From positions 1,178,001 to 1,242,000 of the forward strand of contig CP152408.1 in NCBI GenBank assembly GCA_038961845.1: a DNA stretch of 64,000 bases, written 5' to 3'. This DNA is from Xylophilus sp. GW821-FHT01B05. GTDB lineage: Bacteria; Pseudomonadota; Gammaproteobacteria; Burkholderiales; Burkholderiaceae_C. The notes beneath the pieces were generated by a model. The model searched no databases, was not told where the DNA came from, and saw nothing but the letters and a program-made list of their open reading frames with translations. The position numbers and the translations under genes are program-made. This document shows positions 35,122 to 43,699 of this stretch, piece after piece; within the stretch, counting starts at the first letter, position 1; each line of letters starts with the position of its first letter.

Positions 35122-35886
35122 TTAGCGGGCGGCGGACAGTTGCTTTTCGATCTGCGCGGCGTCGATCGCGCCCGGCACGCGCGTGCCGTCTGCAAAGAAC
35201 AGCGTGGGCGTGCCCGTGATCTTGTACTTGCGCCCCAGCGCCACGTTGCGGGTGATGGCTCCGGTGTCGCAGCCGGCGGCGGCGGGAATGGCTTTTTCTT
35301 TCAGCATCCAGTCCTGCCAGGCTGCGGCCGGGTCTTTGGTGCACCAGAGCCGGTTCGACTTGTCCACCGAGTCGGCGCCCAGGATGGGATAGAGGTAGAG
35401 GTGGATGGTGACGTTGTCTATGGTCTGCAGCTCTTTCTCGAAGTGCTTGCAGTAGCCGCAGTTGGGGTCCTCGAACACCGCCAGCTTGCGCTCGCCCTTG
35501 CCGCGCACGATGGTGAAGGCGTCTGCAGTCGGCAGCGAGGCGAAGTCGACGGCCGTGAGCTTGGCCACGCGCTCGGCGGTCAGGTTCTTGCGCTGGCGCG
35601 TGTCGAGCATGTCGCCCTGCAGCAGGTAGTCGCCCTTGGCGTCGGTGTAGAACAGGTCGGTGCCCACGCGTACCTCGAACACGCCAGGCATGCCGCTCTT
35701 GCGCACCTCGTCGATCTTGGGGAGCTGGGGCACGCGCTCAGCCAGGTTCTTGCGGATGATGCTTTCCTGGGCATGGACCGGGCCAGCCAGGGCCAGGCAG
35801 GCGAGGGCGACGGAAGCTGCCGTCAGCAGAGGGTGGCGGGGGGAAGTCAATTTGGTTCTCCGGAACGCGGTGAAAAGTGGGGACAT
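35122..35886 (-). CDS. dsbC: Thiol:disulfide interchange protein DsbC
   Basis: This is a 254-residue periplasmic disulfide isomerase. It has a signal peptide ending GPVHAQ (residues ~20-40), an N-terminal dimerisation domain (VPQLPKIDEVRKSGMPGVFEVRVG), a linker and a thioredoxin-fold domain. The active site is CGYC (FEDPNCGYCKHFE) and the cis-proline strand is ITGTPTLFFADGTRVPG. The second cysteine pair is also present (LWCTKDP and AGCDTG). All features match DsbC. Confidence 0.95.
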   Translation of the reverse strand: MSPLFTAFRRTKLTSPRHPLLTAASVALACLALAGPVHAQESIIRKNLAERVPQLPKIDEVRKSGMPGVFEVRVGTDLFYTDAKGDYLLQGDMLDTRQRKNLTAERVAKLTAVDFASLPTADAFTIVRGKGERKLAVFEDPNCGYCKHFEKELQTIDNVTIHLYLYPILGADSVDKSNRLWCTKDPAAAWQDWMLKEKAIPAAAGCDTGAITRNVALGRKYKITGTPTLFFADGTRVPGAIDAAQIEKQLSAAR

Positions 35887-35921
35887 CAGGTCTCAGACTG
35901 CGGCTGGCCCAACTGGTTCAG

Positions 35922-37061
35922 TCAATGCAGGCCCATGGCCTGGCGCGCCAGCCAGGATTTGAGCGGGCCGCTGGTATCAAAGCCGCGCATGCCCCAGTTG
36001 CGCAATGCCTGCCAGGGCCGGCCCGGCTGGGCGAAGAGTTGCTGCAGGCCGTCGGTGGCCATGCCCATCGGCCACAGGCCTGCCTTGCGGGCACGCTCGT
36101 AGTGGCGCAGCAGGCGGGCATCGGCCGGGCTGCGCCAGAAGTCGCGCCCATGCAGCACCCGGGCCAGCTCGGCCGCATCGGCCAGGCCCAGGTTCAGGCC
36201 TTGGCCGGCCAGCGGGTGCACGGTGTGCGCGGCGTCGCCCACCAGCACCCAACTGCGCAGCGGGCTTTTGTCGCCGATGCTGCGCGGCACGGGGCCGGTC
36301 CAGCGGTCGGCACGGGCCAATTGAAGTGGCCAGTCGGCGCGCGGGCCTTCCAGGGCCATGGCACCCAGGGATGCATCGCTGGCACTGGCCACTTCGTGGG
36401 CGAAGGCCTCGGCGTCCAGGGCCATGAGTGCCGGTGCCTGGGCCTGGTCCACTGACCAGACCAGGGCCACGCTGTGGCCGCCGGCTCCGCCCATGGGCAG
36501 CAGGGCCAGGATGCCATGAGGGTGGAACCACTGGCGTGCGATGCCGCCATGCGGCTTGTCGCAACGCAGGCGCGCGGCAATGGCGCGCTGCGGGTAGGGC
36601 ATGGTGTCAAAGTCCACGCCAAATTCGTCGCGGGTGACGCTGGCGCGGCCTTCGCAGACGGCGGTCAGGGCGGCGGGGCGTGGGGTGTCCAGTATTTCCA
36701 CCAGCGGCTGGTAGCGCACGGCTTCGGCCAGCCGGGCCTCCAGCGCCGGAACATCGACGATCCAGGCCAGGGCCTCGGCACCATGCGCCTCGGCGCGGAA
36801 ATGCACGGCGCCGCCGTCATCGCCTTGCACCGCCATGGCGCTGACGGGCGTGCAGGCTTCGCCCTCGGGCCAACTGCGCAGCGATTGCAGCAACTGGCGC
36901 GAGGCGTCATTGAGGGCATAGGCGCGCACGTCGGTCGTGGCACTGGGGGCCGGGGGCTGCGCCACCAGGCCAACGCGCAGCCGGTCACGCGCGAGCAAAA
37001 GGGCCAGTACGCGGCCCACCACGCCGGCGCCACGGATACAGACATCAAGAGGAGGGGCCAT
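35922..37061 (-). CDS. UbiH/VisC/COQ6-family FAD-dependent hydroxylase
   Basis: This 379-residue flavoprotein monooxygenase has an N-terminal dinucleotide-binding motif (DVCIRGAGVVGRVLALLLARDRLRV) and the C-terminal FAD motif VLVGDAAHTVHPLAGQGLNLGLADAAEL of the ubiquinone-biosynthesis hydroxylases. The DG motif region is degenerate (DKPHGGIARQWFHPHGILALLPM). It probably hydroxylates a ubiquinone precursor, but which ring position is not clear. ATG 37061 (MAPPLDV) is chosen; a longer frame to 37787 is antisense to the MOSC gene. Confidence 0.88.
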   Translation of the reverse strand: MAPPLDVCIRGAGVVGRVLALLLARDRLRVGLVAQPPAPSATTDVRAYALNDASRQLLQSLRSWPEGEACTPVSAMAVQGDDGGAVHFRAEAHGAEALAWIVDVPALEARLAEAVRYQPLVEILDTPRPAALTAVCEGRASVTRDEFGVDFDTMPYPQRAIAARLRCDKPHGGIARQWFHPHGILALLPMGGAGGHSVALVWSVDQAQAPALMALDAEAFAHEVASASDASLGAMALEGPRADWPLQLARADRWTGPVPRSIGDKSPLRSWVLVGDAAHTVHPLAGQGLNLGLADAAELARVLHGRDFWRSPADARLLRHYERARKAGLWPMGMATDGLQQLFAQPGRPWQALRNWGMRGFDTSGPLKSWLARQAMGLH

Positions 37062-37136
37062 GCGGGGGATTGTAGGGAGCGTGCCGGGGCGGAGCCGCTG
37101 GCGGCACAATTCCCGCAGAACCCCTGAAAGCTGCCT

Positions 37137-38039
37137 GTGACCTCTGCCGCCCCGTCGTCTTCCATTGCTGCTGATTCCGACATGGCGCTCAACGCGGTGG
37201 TGGCGCAACTCTTTGTCTACCCGGTCAAGTCCTGCGCCGGCATTGCGCTGCAGACGTCCGAGCTGGACGAAACCGGCCTGGCCTGGGACCGCGCCTGGAT
37301 GGTGGTGGATGCCGAGGGCGAATTCGTCAGCCAGCGCAGCCTGCCGCGCATGGCGCTGGTGCAGCCGCAGTTGAAAGCCTATGAGCTGGTGCTGCGCGCG
37401 CCCGGCATGCTGGCCCTGCACCTGGCGCTGGATGCGGCCGAATCGCCTTGCACCGTGCGTGTCTGGAAGGACACGGTGCCGGCCTGGAGCATGGGGCCGC
37501 TGGCGGCGCAGTGGTTCAGCGATTTCCTGGGCCAGCCGCTGCGCCTGGTGCGTTTCGACCCGGAGCACCGCCGCCTGTCCAGCCTGAAATGGACCGGCGG
37601 CATCGAGGCGCCCAACCTGTTCAGTGACGGCTACCCCTTGCTGGTGGCCAGCCAGGCTTCGCTTGACGGACTGAACCAGCGGCTGCAGCGGGCCGGCCAT
37701 GCGCCCGTGGGCATCGAGCGCTTCCGGCCCAACCTGGTGCTGGCTGGCACCGAGGCGCACGACGAGGACCGCGTGGGCACCCTGCACATCGCCACCGGGG
37801 AGGAGGGCGCCGGCGTGGAGCTGCAGCCGGTCAAACCCTGTGTGCGCTGCCCCATCCCCAACATCGACCCGGCCACGGCGCTGAGCAATCCGGCCGTGGG
37901 CGATGCGCTGCAGTCCTACCGTGCCGACCCGCGCATGCAGGGCGGCATCACCTTCGGCATGAACGCCATCGTGCGCGCTGGCGCTGGCCAGGTGCTGCGT
38001 GTGGGGCAGGCGGTGCGGGCGGATTGGCGCTTTGACTAG
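37137..38039 (+). CDS. MOSC domain-containing protein (YcbX-like)
   Basis: This is a 300-residue protein with the N-terminal MOSC beta-barrel domain (AQLFVYPVKSCAGIALQ) and a C-terminal MOSC domain. The cysteine region PCVRCPIPNIDPATA matches the molybdenum-cofactor sulfurase C-terminal/YcbX family, which reduces N-hydroxylated compounds using Mo cofactor. The call starts at GTG 37137; ATG 37182 (MALNAVV) is an alternative and would give 285 residues. It is divergent from the hydroxylase gene. Confidence 0.88.
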   Translation: MTSAAPSSSIAADSDMALNAVVAQLFVYPVKSCAGIALQTSELDETGLAWDRAWMVVDAEGEFVSQRSLPRMALVQPQLKAYELVLRAPGMLALHLALDAAESPCTVRVWKDTVPAWSMGPLAAQWFSDFLGQPLRLVRFDPEHRRLSSLKWTGGIEAPNLFSDGYPLLVASQASLDGLNQRLQRAGHAPVGIERFRPNLVLAGTEAHDEDRVGTLHIATGEEGAGVELQPVKPCVRCPIPNIDPATALSNPAVGDALQSYRADPRMQGGITFGMNAIVRAGAGQVLRVGQAVRADWRFD

Positions 38040-38132
38040 CGCCTCGATTGGCGCTGAACAGTAAAATCACGGGTTCGGCGGCCTGCTGGCTGCCCTGTCT
38101 TCCCCGCTTCCCCAGATCCTGAAAGCCCCGCC

Positions 38133-39224
38133 ATGAGCCTCCAATGCGGCATCGTGGGCCTGCCCAATGTCGGCAAGTCCACCCTCTTCAACGCCCTGAC
38201 CAAGGCCGGCATCGCCGCCGAGAACTACCCGTTCTGCACCATCGAGCCCAATGTCGGTGTGGTGGAAGTGCCCGACTCGCGCCTGCAGCAGCTCGCCGAC
38301 ATCATCACGCCCGAGCGCATCGTGCCAGCGATTGTCGAGTTCGTGGACATCGCGGGCCTGGTGGCAGGCGCCAGCACCGGTGAAGGCCTGGGCAACAAGT
38401 TCCTAGCGCACATCCGCGAAACTGACGCCACCGTCAACGTGGTGCGCTGCTTCGAGGACGAGAACGTGGTCCACGTGGCCGGCAAGGTCGACCCGATCTC
38501 CGACATCGAAGTGATCCAGACCGAGCTGTGCCTGGCCGACCTGTCCACCGTGGAGAAGGCGCTGCACCGCCACACCAAGACGGCCCGCTCGGGCGACAAG
38601 GACGCCATCAAGTTGGTCGCGCTGCTGGAGAAGTGCCAGGCCGCACTGAACCAGAACACGCCGGTGCGGGCGCTCTCCTTCACCAAGGAAGAGCAGCCGC
38701 TGATCAAGTCCTTCACCCTGATCACGGCCAAGCCGGCGATGTTCGTCGCCAACGTGGCCGAGGACGGCTTCGAGAACAATCCCCTGCTGGATCGCCTGCG
38801 CGAATACGCCGACAAACAGGGCGCGCCGGTTGTCGCTATCTGCGCCAAGATCGAAGCCGAACTGGCCGAGATGGACGACGAAGACAAGAAGATGTTCCTC
38901 GCCGAGATCGGCCAGGACGAGCCGGGCCTGAACCGGCTGATCCGCGCCGCCTTCAAGCTGCTGGGCCTGCAGACCTACTTCACCGCCGGCGTGAAGGAAG
39001 TGCGCGCCTGGACCATCCACATCGGCGACACCGGCCCCCAGGCCGCTGGCGTGATCCACGGCGACTTCGAGCGCGGCTACATCCGCGCCCAGACCATCGC
39101 CTTCGACGACTTCATCGCCTTCAAGGGCGAGCAAGGCGCCAAGGACGCGGGCAAGATGCGCTCGGAAGGCAAGGAATACGTCGTCAAGGATGGCGACGTG
39201 ATGAATTTCTTGTTTAACGTCTGA
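38133..39224 (+). CDS. ychF: Redox-regulated ATPase/GTPase YchF
   Basis: This is a 363-residue Obg-like P-loop NTPase that prefers ATP and binds ribosomes. The P-loop is [14 protein letters not shown], switch region [15 protein letters not shown]3 [12 protein letters not shown], and the non-canonical G4 (NVAED-type) in [12 protein letters not shown] that explains ATP preference. The C-terminal TGS-like domain has [15 protein letters not shown] and [37 protein letters not shown]. Length and sequence are canonical. Confidence 0.97.
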   Translation: MSLQCGIVGLPNVGKSTLFNALTKAGIAAENYPFCTIEPNVGVVEVPDSRLQQLADIITPERIVPAIVEFVDIAGLVAGASTGEGLGNKFLAHIRETDATVNVVRCFEDENVVHVAGKVDPISDIEVIQTELCLADLSTVEKALHRHTKTARSGDKDAIKLVALLEKCQAALNQNTPVRALSFTKEEQPLIKSFTLITAKPAMFVANVAEDGFENNPLLDRLREYADKQGAPVVAICAKIEAELAEMDDEDKKMFLAEIGQDEPGLNRLIRAAFKLLGLQTYFTAGVKEVRAWTIHIGDTGPQAAGVIHGDFERGYIRAQTIAFDDFIAFKGEQGAKDAGKMRSEGKEYVVKDGDVMNFLFNV

Positions 39225-39334
39225 CGTCTTTCGCCCGGTCTGGTACAGGATTGGGTGCAAATGGGTTGGGGATTGCGCCGGGTCTGGGCGGCTTTGTCGA
39301 TTAAATGGGTGTAAATGGGTTTAGTGTGGGTCCA

Positions 39335-39843
39335 ATGATCCGATCCCATGCCCTCCAGATCAGCCCTGAAATCTTGAACCTCATCACCGGCATTGATGAG
39401 TTCAAGGGCGCTTGGCGGGCGCTCGGCACCCTGGCGCCGGGCCGGCTGTCGGCCTTGCGGCGGGTGGCAACCATCGAGAGCATCGGCTCGTCCACCCGCA
39501 TCGAGGGCAGCAAGCTGTCGGACCGGGAGGTTGAGCGCCAGCTATCCAACCTGCAGATCAAGTCCTTTGCAACACGCGACGAGCAGGCGGTGGCCGGCTA
39601 TGCCGAGGTCATGGAGTTGGTGTTCTCCTCCTGGCGGGACATCACCCTGACCGAGAACCACATCAGGCAACTGCATCGTGACCTGCTGACCTACAGCGAC
39701 AGGGACGCGTCACGATGGGGGATGCGATTCGCTTGACGGACGGCAACCGCAACACGCTCAAACAGCATTTCCGATCGCTCGTCGCGCAGGGGCATCTGTG
39801 CCAGAACGGTGGCGGACGAGGTGTCTGGTATGAGCTGGGATGA
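39335..39843 (+). pseudogene. Fic-family protein gene with its catalytic core deleted
   Basis: The 5' part (39335-39736) encodes a normal Fic N-terminal domain (LSALRRVATIESIGSSTRIEGSKLSDREVERQL) up to the helix ITLTENHIRQLHRDLLTYSD. It then breaks near 39700-39730. In a different frame, 39715-39843 encodes the C-terminal winged helix of such proteins (RLTDGNRNTLKQHFRSLVAQGHLCQ, GGGRGVWYELG, stop). The catalytic HPFxxGNGR loop is absent. This is best read as an internal deletion with frameshift, leaving an inactive gene. The normal family length is ~350-380 residues. Confidence 0.82.
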
Positions 39844-39922
39844 CCATGCGTTTCGGCTGTGAACCCTGAACACCCTGCGTGCAATTGCAAGATTCCATGT
39901 TCCATCCCTGACCACGCGCCCC

Positions 39923-41080
39923 ATGAGCGAATACCAATACTACGAATTCGCGGCCATCGAGCGGCCGCTCACCCGGGCGGAAATGGCACAGCTGCGCGCG
40001 GTTTCCACGCGCGCCGTGATCACGTCCACGGGCTTCTCCAACCACTACGAATGGGGCGACCTGAAGGCCGACCCGCTCGACTGGATGCGGCGCTACTTCG
40101 ACGCCTTTGTGCATACCGCCAACTGGTGCAGTTGCCGACTGGCCTTGCGCGTGCCACTGGCCACTTTCAGCATTGTCGAGATGCGGCCCTTTGCCCTGGA
40201 GCAGAGCCTGACTGTCGAGGCCAGCGACTCGCACTGGATCATCCAGTGGTTCCTCAATGAAAGCGAGGACTATGACCGCTTCAATGCAGAAGACGGCCGC
40301 GGCTGGATGTGGCGCCTGGCGCCGCTGCGGGATGAACTGCAGCGCGGCGACCTGCGCTCGCTCTATCTGGGTTGGCTGGCCGGGGCCGCTTGTGGTGAAC
40401 TGGACGACGATGTGCTGGAGCCGGAGGTTCCCCCCGGCTTGGCGAGCTTGTCCTCGGCGCAGCAGGCACTGGTCGAGTTTCTTGAGATCGATCCCGACAT
40501 GCTCGCCGCTGCCGTGGCTGGCAGCGACAAGCTGGCACAGGCAGACGTCGCGTCAGCCGATGCCCTCGACGCATGGTGGGGGACGTGGTCGCGCGATGAG
40601 ATGGTGTCGACGCTGCGTTTGCTCGCCCAAGGCCAGGGGCAGCAGGCAGAGCGCCAGGTCAAGACCCGTTACGCGGCCTGGTTGAAGGCGCAACGCCCAG
40701 CCGTTGCCGCCACTGCGCCACGGCGCAGCGTGGCCGAGTTGTGTGAGTTGGCCGAAGCGGCCGCCGAAATTTGGTTGCAGCAAGAGGCGAGGCAGCGCGC
40801 TCTACAGGAGGCCGAGCAGCGCCACCAGCGCGAGCTGCATCTGCGGCAATTGATGGAAGACGCGGAGACGCACTGGGACGCCGTCGAGGCGCAGGCGCAG
40901 CATGGTTCCGGCGCGAGCTATGCGAAGGCGGTGCAGCTTCTGGCCGAGCTGGCGCAGGCCTATGCACTGACCCAGACCCGCACCGCCTTCGACCAGGCCC
41001 TGCGACGCTTTCTGACGCGCCACGCCAATCGTGGAGCCCTGCTGCGCCGCTTGACCGAGGCGGGCTTGTGGTCGAAGTAG
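39923..41080 (+). CDS. Conserved hypothetical protein (385 aa), function unknown
   Basis: I recognise this only as a widely occurring hypothetical family beginning EYQYYEFAAIERPLTRAEMAQLRAVSTRAVIT. The N-terminal domain (to ~190) has NHYEWGDLKADPLDWMRRYFDAF and a Trp-rich block (GWMWRLAPLRDEL). The C-terminal third is helical and probably coiled coil, rich in Glu, Gln, Ala and His (EEAEQRHQRELHLRQLMEDAE type). No catalytic motif, signal or membrane helix is seen. It lies 80 bases after the broken fic gene. Confidence 0.75.
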   Translation: MSEYQYYEFAAIERPLTRAEMAQLRAVSTRAVITSTGFSNHYEWGDLKADPLDWMRRYFDAFVHTANWCSCRLALRVPLATFSIVEMRPFALEQSLTVEASDSHWIIQWFLNESEDYDRFNAEDGRGWMWRLAPLRDELQRGDLRSLYLGWLAGAACGELDDDVLEPEVPPGLASLSSAQQALVEFLEIDPDMLAAAVAGSDKLAQADVASADALDAWWGTWSRDEMVSTLRLLAQGQGQQAERQVKTRYAAWLKAQRPAVAATAPRRSVAELCELAEAAAEIWLQQEARQRALQEAEQRHQRELHLRQLMEDAETHWDAVEAQAQHGSGASYAKAVQLLAELAQAYALTQTRTAFDQALRRFLTRHANRGALLRRLTEAGLWSK

Positions 41081-41176
41081 GGCGGGGATGACGGCGGGCG
41101 GTGTTGGCGAGTGGGATACCCGGCTGACCGCCATATGCTCCTCGCATTCCAGCCCGCACCTGCCCGCCCCTGACCC

Positions 41177-42328
41177 ATGAACTCCCCACCCCGCAACACC
41201 AAGCTCCCTGACTGGCTGCGCGCCTTCCGCCCGGCGCCGCTGCGGGTCGATGCGCGTGAGCGTTGGCGCATGGCCTTTGGGGCGGTGCTGGGGGTTCTGG
41301 TCACGGCCTTGCTGTGCCGCTGGGTGGGCGGCGCGGCGGGCGCGTCGCCCTGGCTGGTGGCGCCGATCGGGGCCAGTGCGGTGCTGGTGTTTGCGGTGCC
41401 GGCCAGCCCTTTGGCCCAGCCCTGGGCGGTGGTCGGGGGCAATACGGTGTCGGCGCTGATCGGCTGGGCCTGCGTGCTGGCCATTGGCGATGCGGCCTGG
41501 GCTGGCGCGGTGGCGGTGGGGCTGGCGATTGCCGTGATGATGCTGCTGCGCTGCCTGCACCCGCCCGGTGGGGCGTCGGCGCTGCTGGTGGTGCTGGCCC
41601 ATGCGGCGTCGCCGCAGTTCGCGATGTTTCCGGTGCTGGCCAATTCGCTGTTGCTGGTGGCTGCGGGCATGGCCTACCACCATGCGACGGGCCGGCGCTA
41701 TCCGCATGCGCAGGTGCTGGCGCCTTCACCCGCGCAAGAGGCAGCGTCGCGCTTCAGCACGGCCGACCTGGACGCCGCGCTGTCCCACTACAACCAGGTG
41801 CTGGACGTGAGCCGCGACGACCTGCAGGCGCTGCTGCACCACGCCGAGATGGAGGCCTACCGCCGCAACCTGGGCGAGCTGCGCTGCGCCGACATCATGA
41901 GCCGCGCGCCGCTGGCGGTGGAGTTCGGCACCGGCCTGCAAGAGGCCTGGGCGCTGATGCGCCAGCGCCGCGTCAAGGCGCTGCCGGTGGTGGACCGGGT
42001 GCAGCGCATCGTGGGCATCGTCACGGTGGCGGATTTCATGCGCGAGGCCGACCTGGAGCTGCACCACGGCCTGGGTGAGCGGCTGCGCGCGTTCATGCGC
42101 CGGGTGGGCGCCGTGCACTCCGACAAGCCCGAGGTGGTCGGCCAGATCATGACGCGCAAGGTGCGTGTGGCCAGCGAGCACCGCCACGTGATCGAGCTGG
42201 TGCCGCTGTTCTCCGAAGGCGGCCACCACCACATTCCCATCATCGATGCCGAGCAGCGGCTGGCCGGCATCATCACGCAGTCGGACCTGGTACGCGCCTT
42301 ATATAGGGCGGTGCGCACCCCTGGTTGA
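41177..42328 (+). CDS. HPP-family membrane protein with two CBS domains
   Basis: This is a 383-residue protein. The N-terminal ~180 residues form four or more membrane helices of the HPP family, with the signature LRCLHPPGGASAL. The C-terminal part holds a CBS pair (CADIMSRAPLAVEFGTGLQEAWALMRQRRVKALPVVD and IMTRKVRVASEHRHVIELVPLFSEGGHHHIPIIDAEQRLAGIITQSDLVRAL) that would bind an adenine nucleotide and regulate the channel-like domain. Some HPP proteins transport nitrite or nitrate; that role here is not shown. Confidence 0.9.
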   Translation: MNSPPRNTKLPDWLRAFRPAPLRVDARERWRMAFGAVLGVLVTALLCRWVGGAAGASPWLVAPIGASAVLVFAVPASPLAQPWAVVGGNTVSALIGWACVLAIGDAAWAGAVAVGLAIAVMMLLRCLHPPGGASALLVVLAHAASPQFAMFPVLANSLLLVAAGMAYHHATGRRYPHAQVLAPSPAQEAASRFSTADLDAALSHYNQVLDVSRDDLQALLHHAEMEAYRRNLGELRCADIMSRAPLAVEFGTGLQEAWALMRQRRVKALPVVDRVQRIVGIVTVADFMREADLELHHGLGERLRAFMRRVGAVHSDKPEVVGQIMTRKVRVASEHRHVIELVPLFSEGGHHHIPIIDAEQRLAGIITQSDLVRALYRAVRTPG

Positions 42329-42358
42329 ACCGGCGCGGGCGCCGGATACTCGGCACCC

Positions 42359-43036
42359 ATGACCATCACCGTCCACCACCTCGAAAACTCGCGCTCGCAG
42401 CGCGTGCTCTGGCTGCTCGAAGAACTGGGCCAGCCCTATGACGTCGTGCGCTATGCGCGCGACCCCAAGACCATGCTGGCGCCGCCCGAGCTGCGCGCGG
42501 TGCACCCGCTGGGCAAGTCGCCGCTGGTGGGGCTGGGCGATGGCAGCGTGCTGGCCGAGTCCGGCGCCATTGTCGAGACCCTGATCGAGCGCTATGGCGC
42601 TGGCCAGCTGTCGCCCGCGCCCGGCACGCCTGACTTTTTGCGCTACCGCTACTGGCTGCACTACGCCGAAGGCTCGGCCATGCCGCCGCTGCTGCTCAAG
42701 CTGGTGTTTGACCGGGTCGAGAAGGCGCCCGTGCCTTTCTTCTTGAAGCCGGTGGTGCGCGGCATTGCGGGCAAGGCCAAGAACGGCTTTGTGCTGCCGC
42801 AGCTCAAGTTGCACCTGGACTACCTGGAAGGCGAACTGGCGCGCGGCCCCTGGTTTGCGGGCGATGCCTTCAGCGGCGCCGACATTCAGCTGAGCTTCCC
42901 GGTCGAGGCGGCCGCCGCGCGCGCTGGGCTGGACGCATCCCGGCCGCGCCTGATGGACTGGCTGCGGCGCATCCATGCGCGGCCGGCCTACCAGCGTGCG
43001 CTGGAGCGGGGCGGTCCCTATGCCTTGCCGGGCTGA
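42359..43036 (+). CDS. Glutathione S-transferase family protein
   Basis: This is a 225-residue two-domain protein. The N-terminal thioredoxin-like domain starts ITVHHLENSRSQRVLWLLEELGQPYDVV and has the cis-proline/glutathione block HPLGKSPLVGLGDGSVLAESGAIVETLI. The helical domain has the N-cap motif WFAGDAFSGADIQLSF. It belongs to the bacterial theta/Ure2p-like group rather than the beta class seen at 19936. Substrate unknown. It starts 30 bases after the HPP gene. Confidence 0.92.
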   Translation: MTITVHHLENSRSQRVLWLLEELGQPYDVVRYARDPKTMLAPPELRAVHPLGKSPLVGLGDGSVLAESGAIVETLIERYGAGQLSPAPGTPDFLRYRYWLHYAEGSAMPPLLLKLVFDRVEKAPVPFFLKPVVRGIAGKAKNGFVLPQLKLHLDYLEGELARGPWFAGDAFSGADIQLSFPVEAAAARAGLDASRPRLMDWLRRIHARPAYQRALERGGPYALPG

Positions 43037-43042
43037 AGAATG

Positions 43043-43108
43043 GTTTTTGAATAAAAAGTGCCTTAAGCCCAGGCGGGGCCTGGGCTTATAGCTATAAAAA
43101 CAGTAGCT
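43043..43108. repeat. Dispersed CCCAGG hairpin repeat, copy between convergent genes
   Basis: A 10-bp perfect stem, AAGCCCAGGC (43065-43074) and GCCTGGGCTT (43078-43087), is flanked by AAAAAGTGCCTT on the left and ATAGCTATAAAAACAGTAGC on the right. It lies between two convergent genes and may terminate both. Confidence 0.75.
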
Positions 43109-43579
43109 TTACGACGGGAACACGTAGAGCAGCGCCGTCGTCATCAGCAGGTAGCGCAGGAACTTGCCTATCGCCATATAGAACAGGCAGGGCCAGAACG
43201 GCAGGCGCAGCCAGCCGGCCACCGCGCACAGCGGGTCGCCCACCAGCGGCAGCCAGCTCAGCAGGCAGGCCTTGGGCCCGAGCCGCTCCAGCCAGGCCAG
43301 CACCCGGGTGTGGTGTTTGGAATGGCTGTATTTGTCGGCGACCTTGTGTGCGCCAAAGCCCATCCACCAGTCCAGCGCGCCGCCTAGCGTGTTGCCCAGG
43401 GTGGCCACGGCCACGCCCTCCCAGAACAGATCGGGGTTGAGCTTGAGCATGCCGAACAGCACCGGCTCTGAGCCAATCGGCAGCAGCGTCGCAGAGATGA
43501 AGGCGCTGACAAAGACGGTGCTCAGCCCGTACTGCGGCAGGGAGAGAAGTTGGAGTGCGGTGTCTAGCCAAGCTTGCAT
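43109..43579 (-). CDS. YqaA/DedA-like small membrane protein
   Basis: This 156-residue inner-membrane protein belongs to the YqaA branch of the SNARE-associated/DedA superfamily. It shows YGLSTVFVSAFISATLLPIGSEPVLFGML, the conserved re-entrant-type block VATLGNTLGGALDWWMGF and a C-terminal GDPLCAVAGWLRLPFWPCLFYMAIGKFLRYLLM. DedA relatives take part in undecaprenyl phosphate or phospholipid recycling; the role of YqaA is not established. ATG 43579 is used. A long antisense extension of this frame over dusB is not coding. Confidence 0.88.
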   Translation of the reverse strand: MQAWLDTALQLLSLPQYGLSTVFVSAFISATLLPIGSEPVLFGMLKLNPDLFWEGVAVATLGNTLGGALDWWMGFGAHKVADKYSHSKHHTRVLAWLERLGPKACLLSWLPLVGDPLCAVAGWLRLPFWPCLFYMAIGKFLRYLLMTTALLYVFPS

Positions 43580-43699
43580 GGAGAGGCAGTATCTCAGGCT
43601 CTTACAACTATTCGTAACGTCTCGCGGTTGCTGCAAATTTAGGCAGATAGAATCACGCCTCCCCCGCCGCGCCAGACCTTCCCCATCCCCACGTACGCC

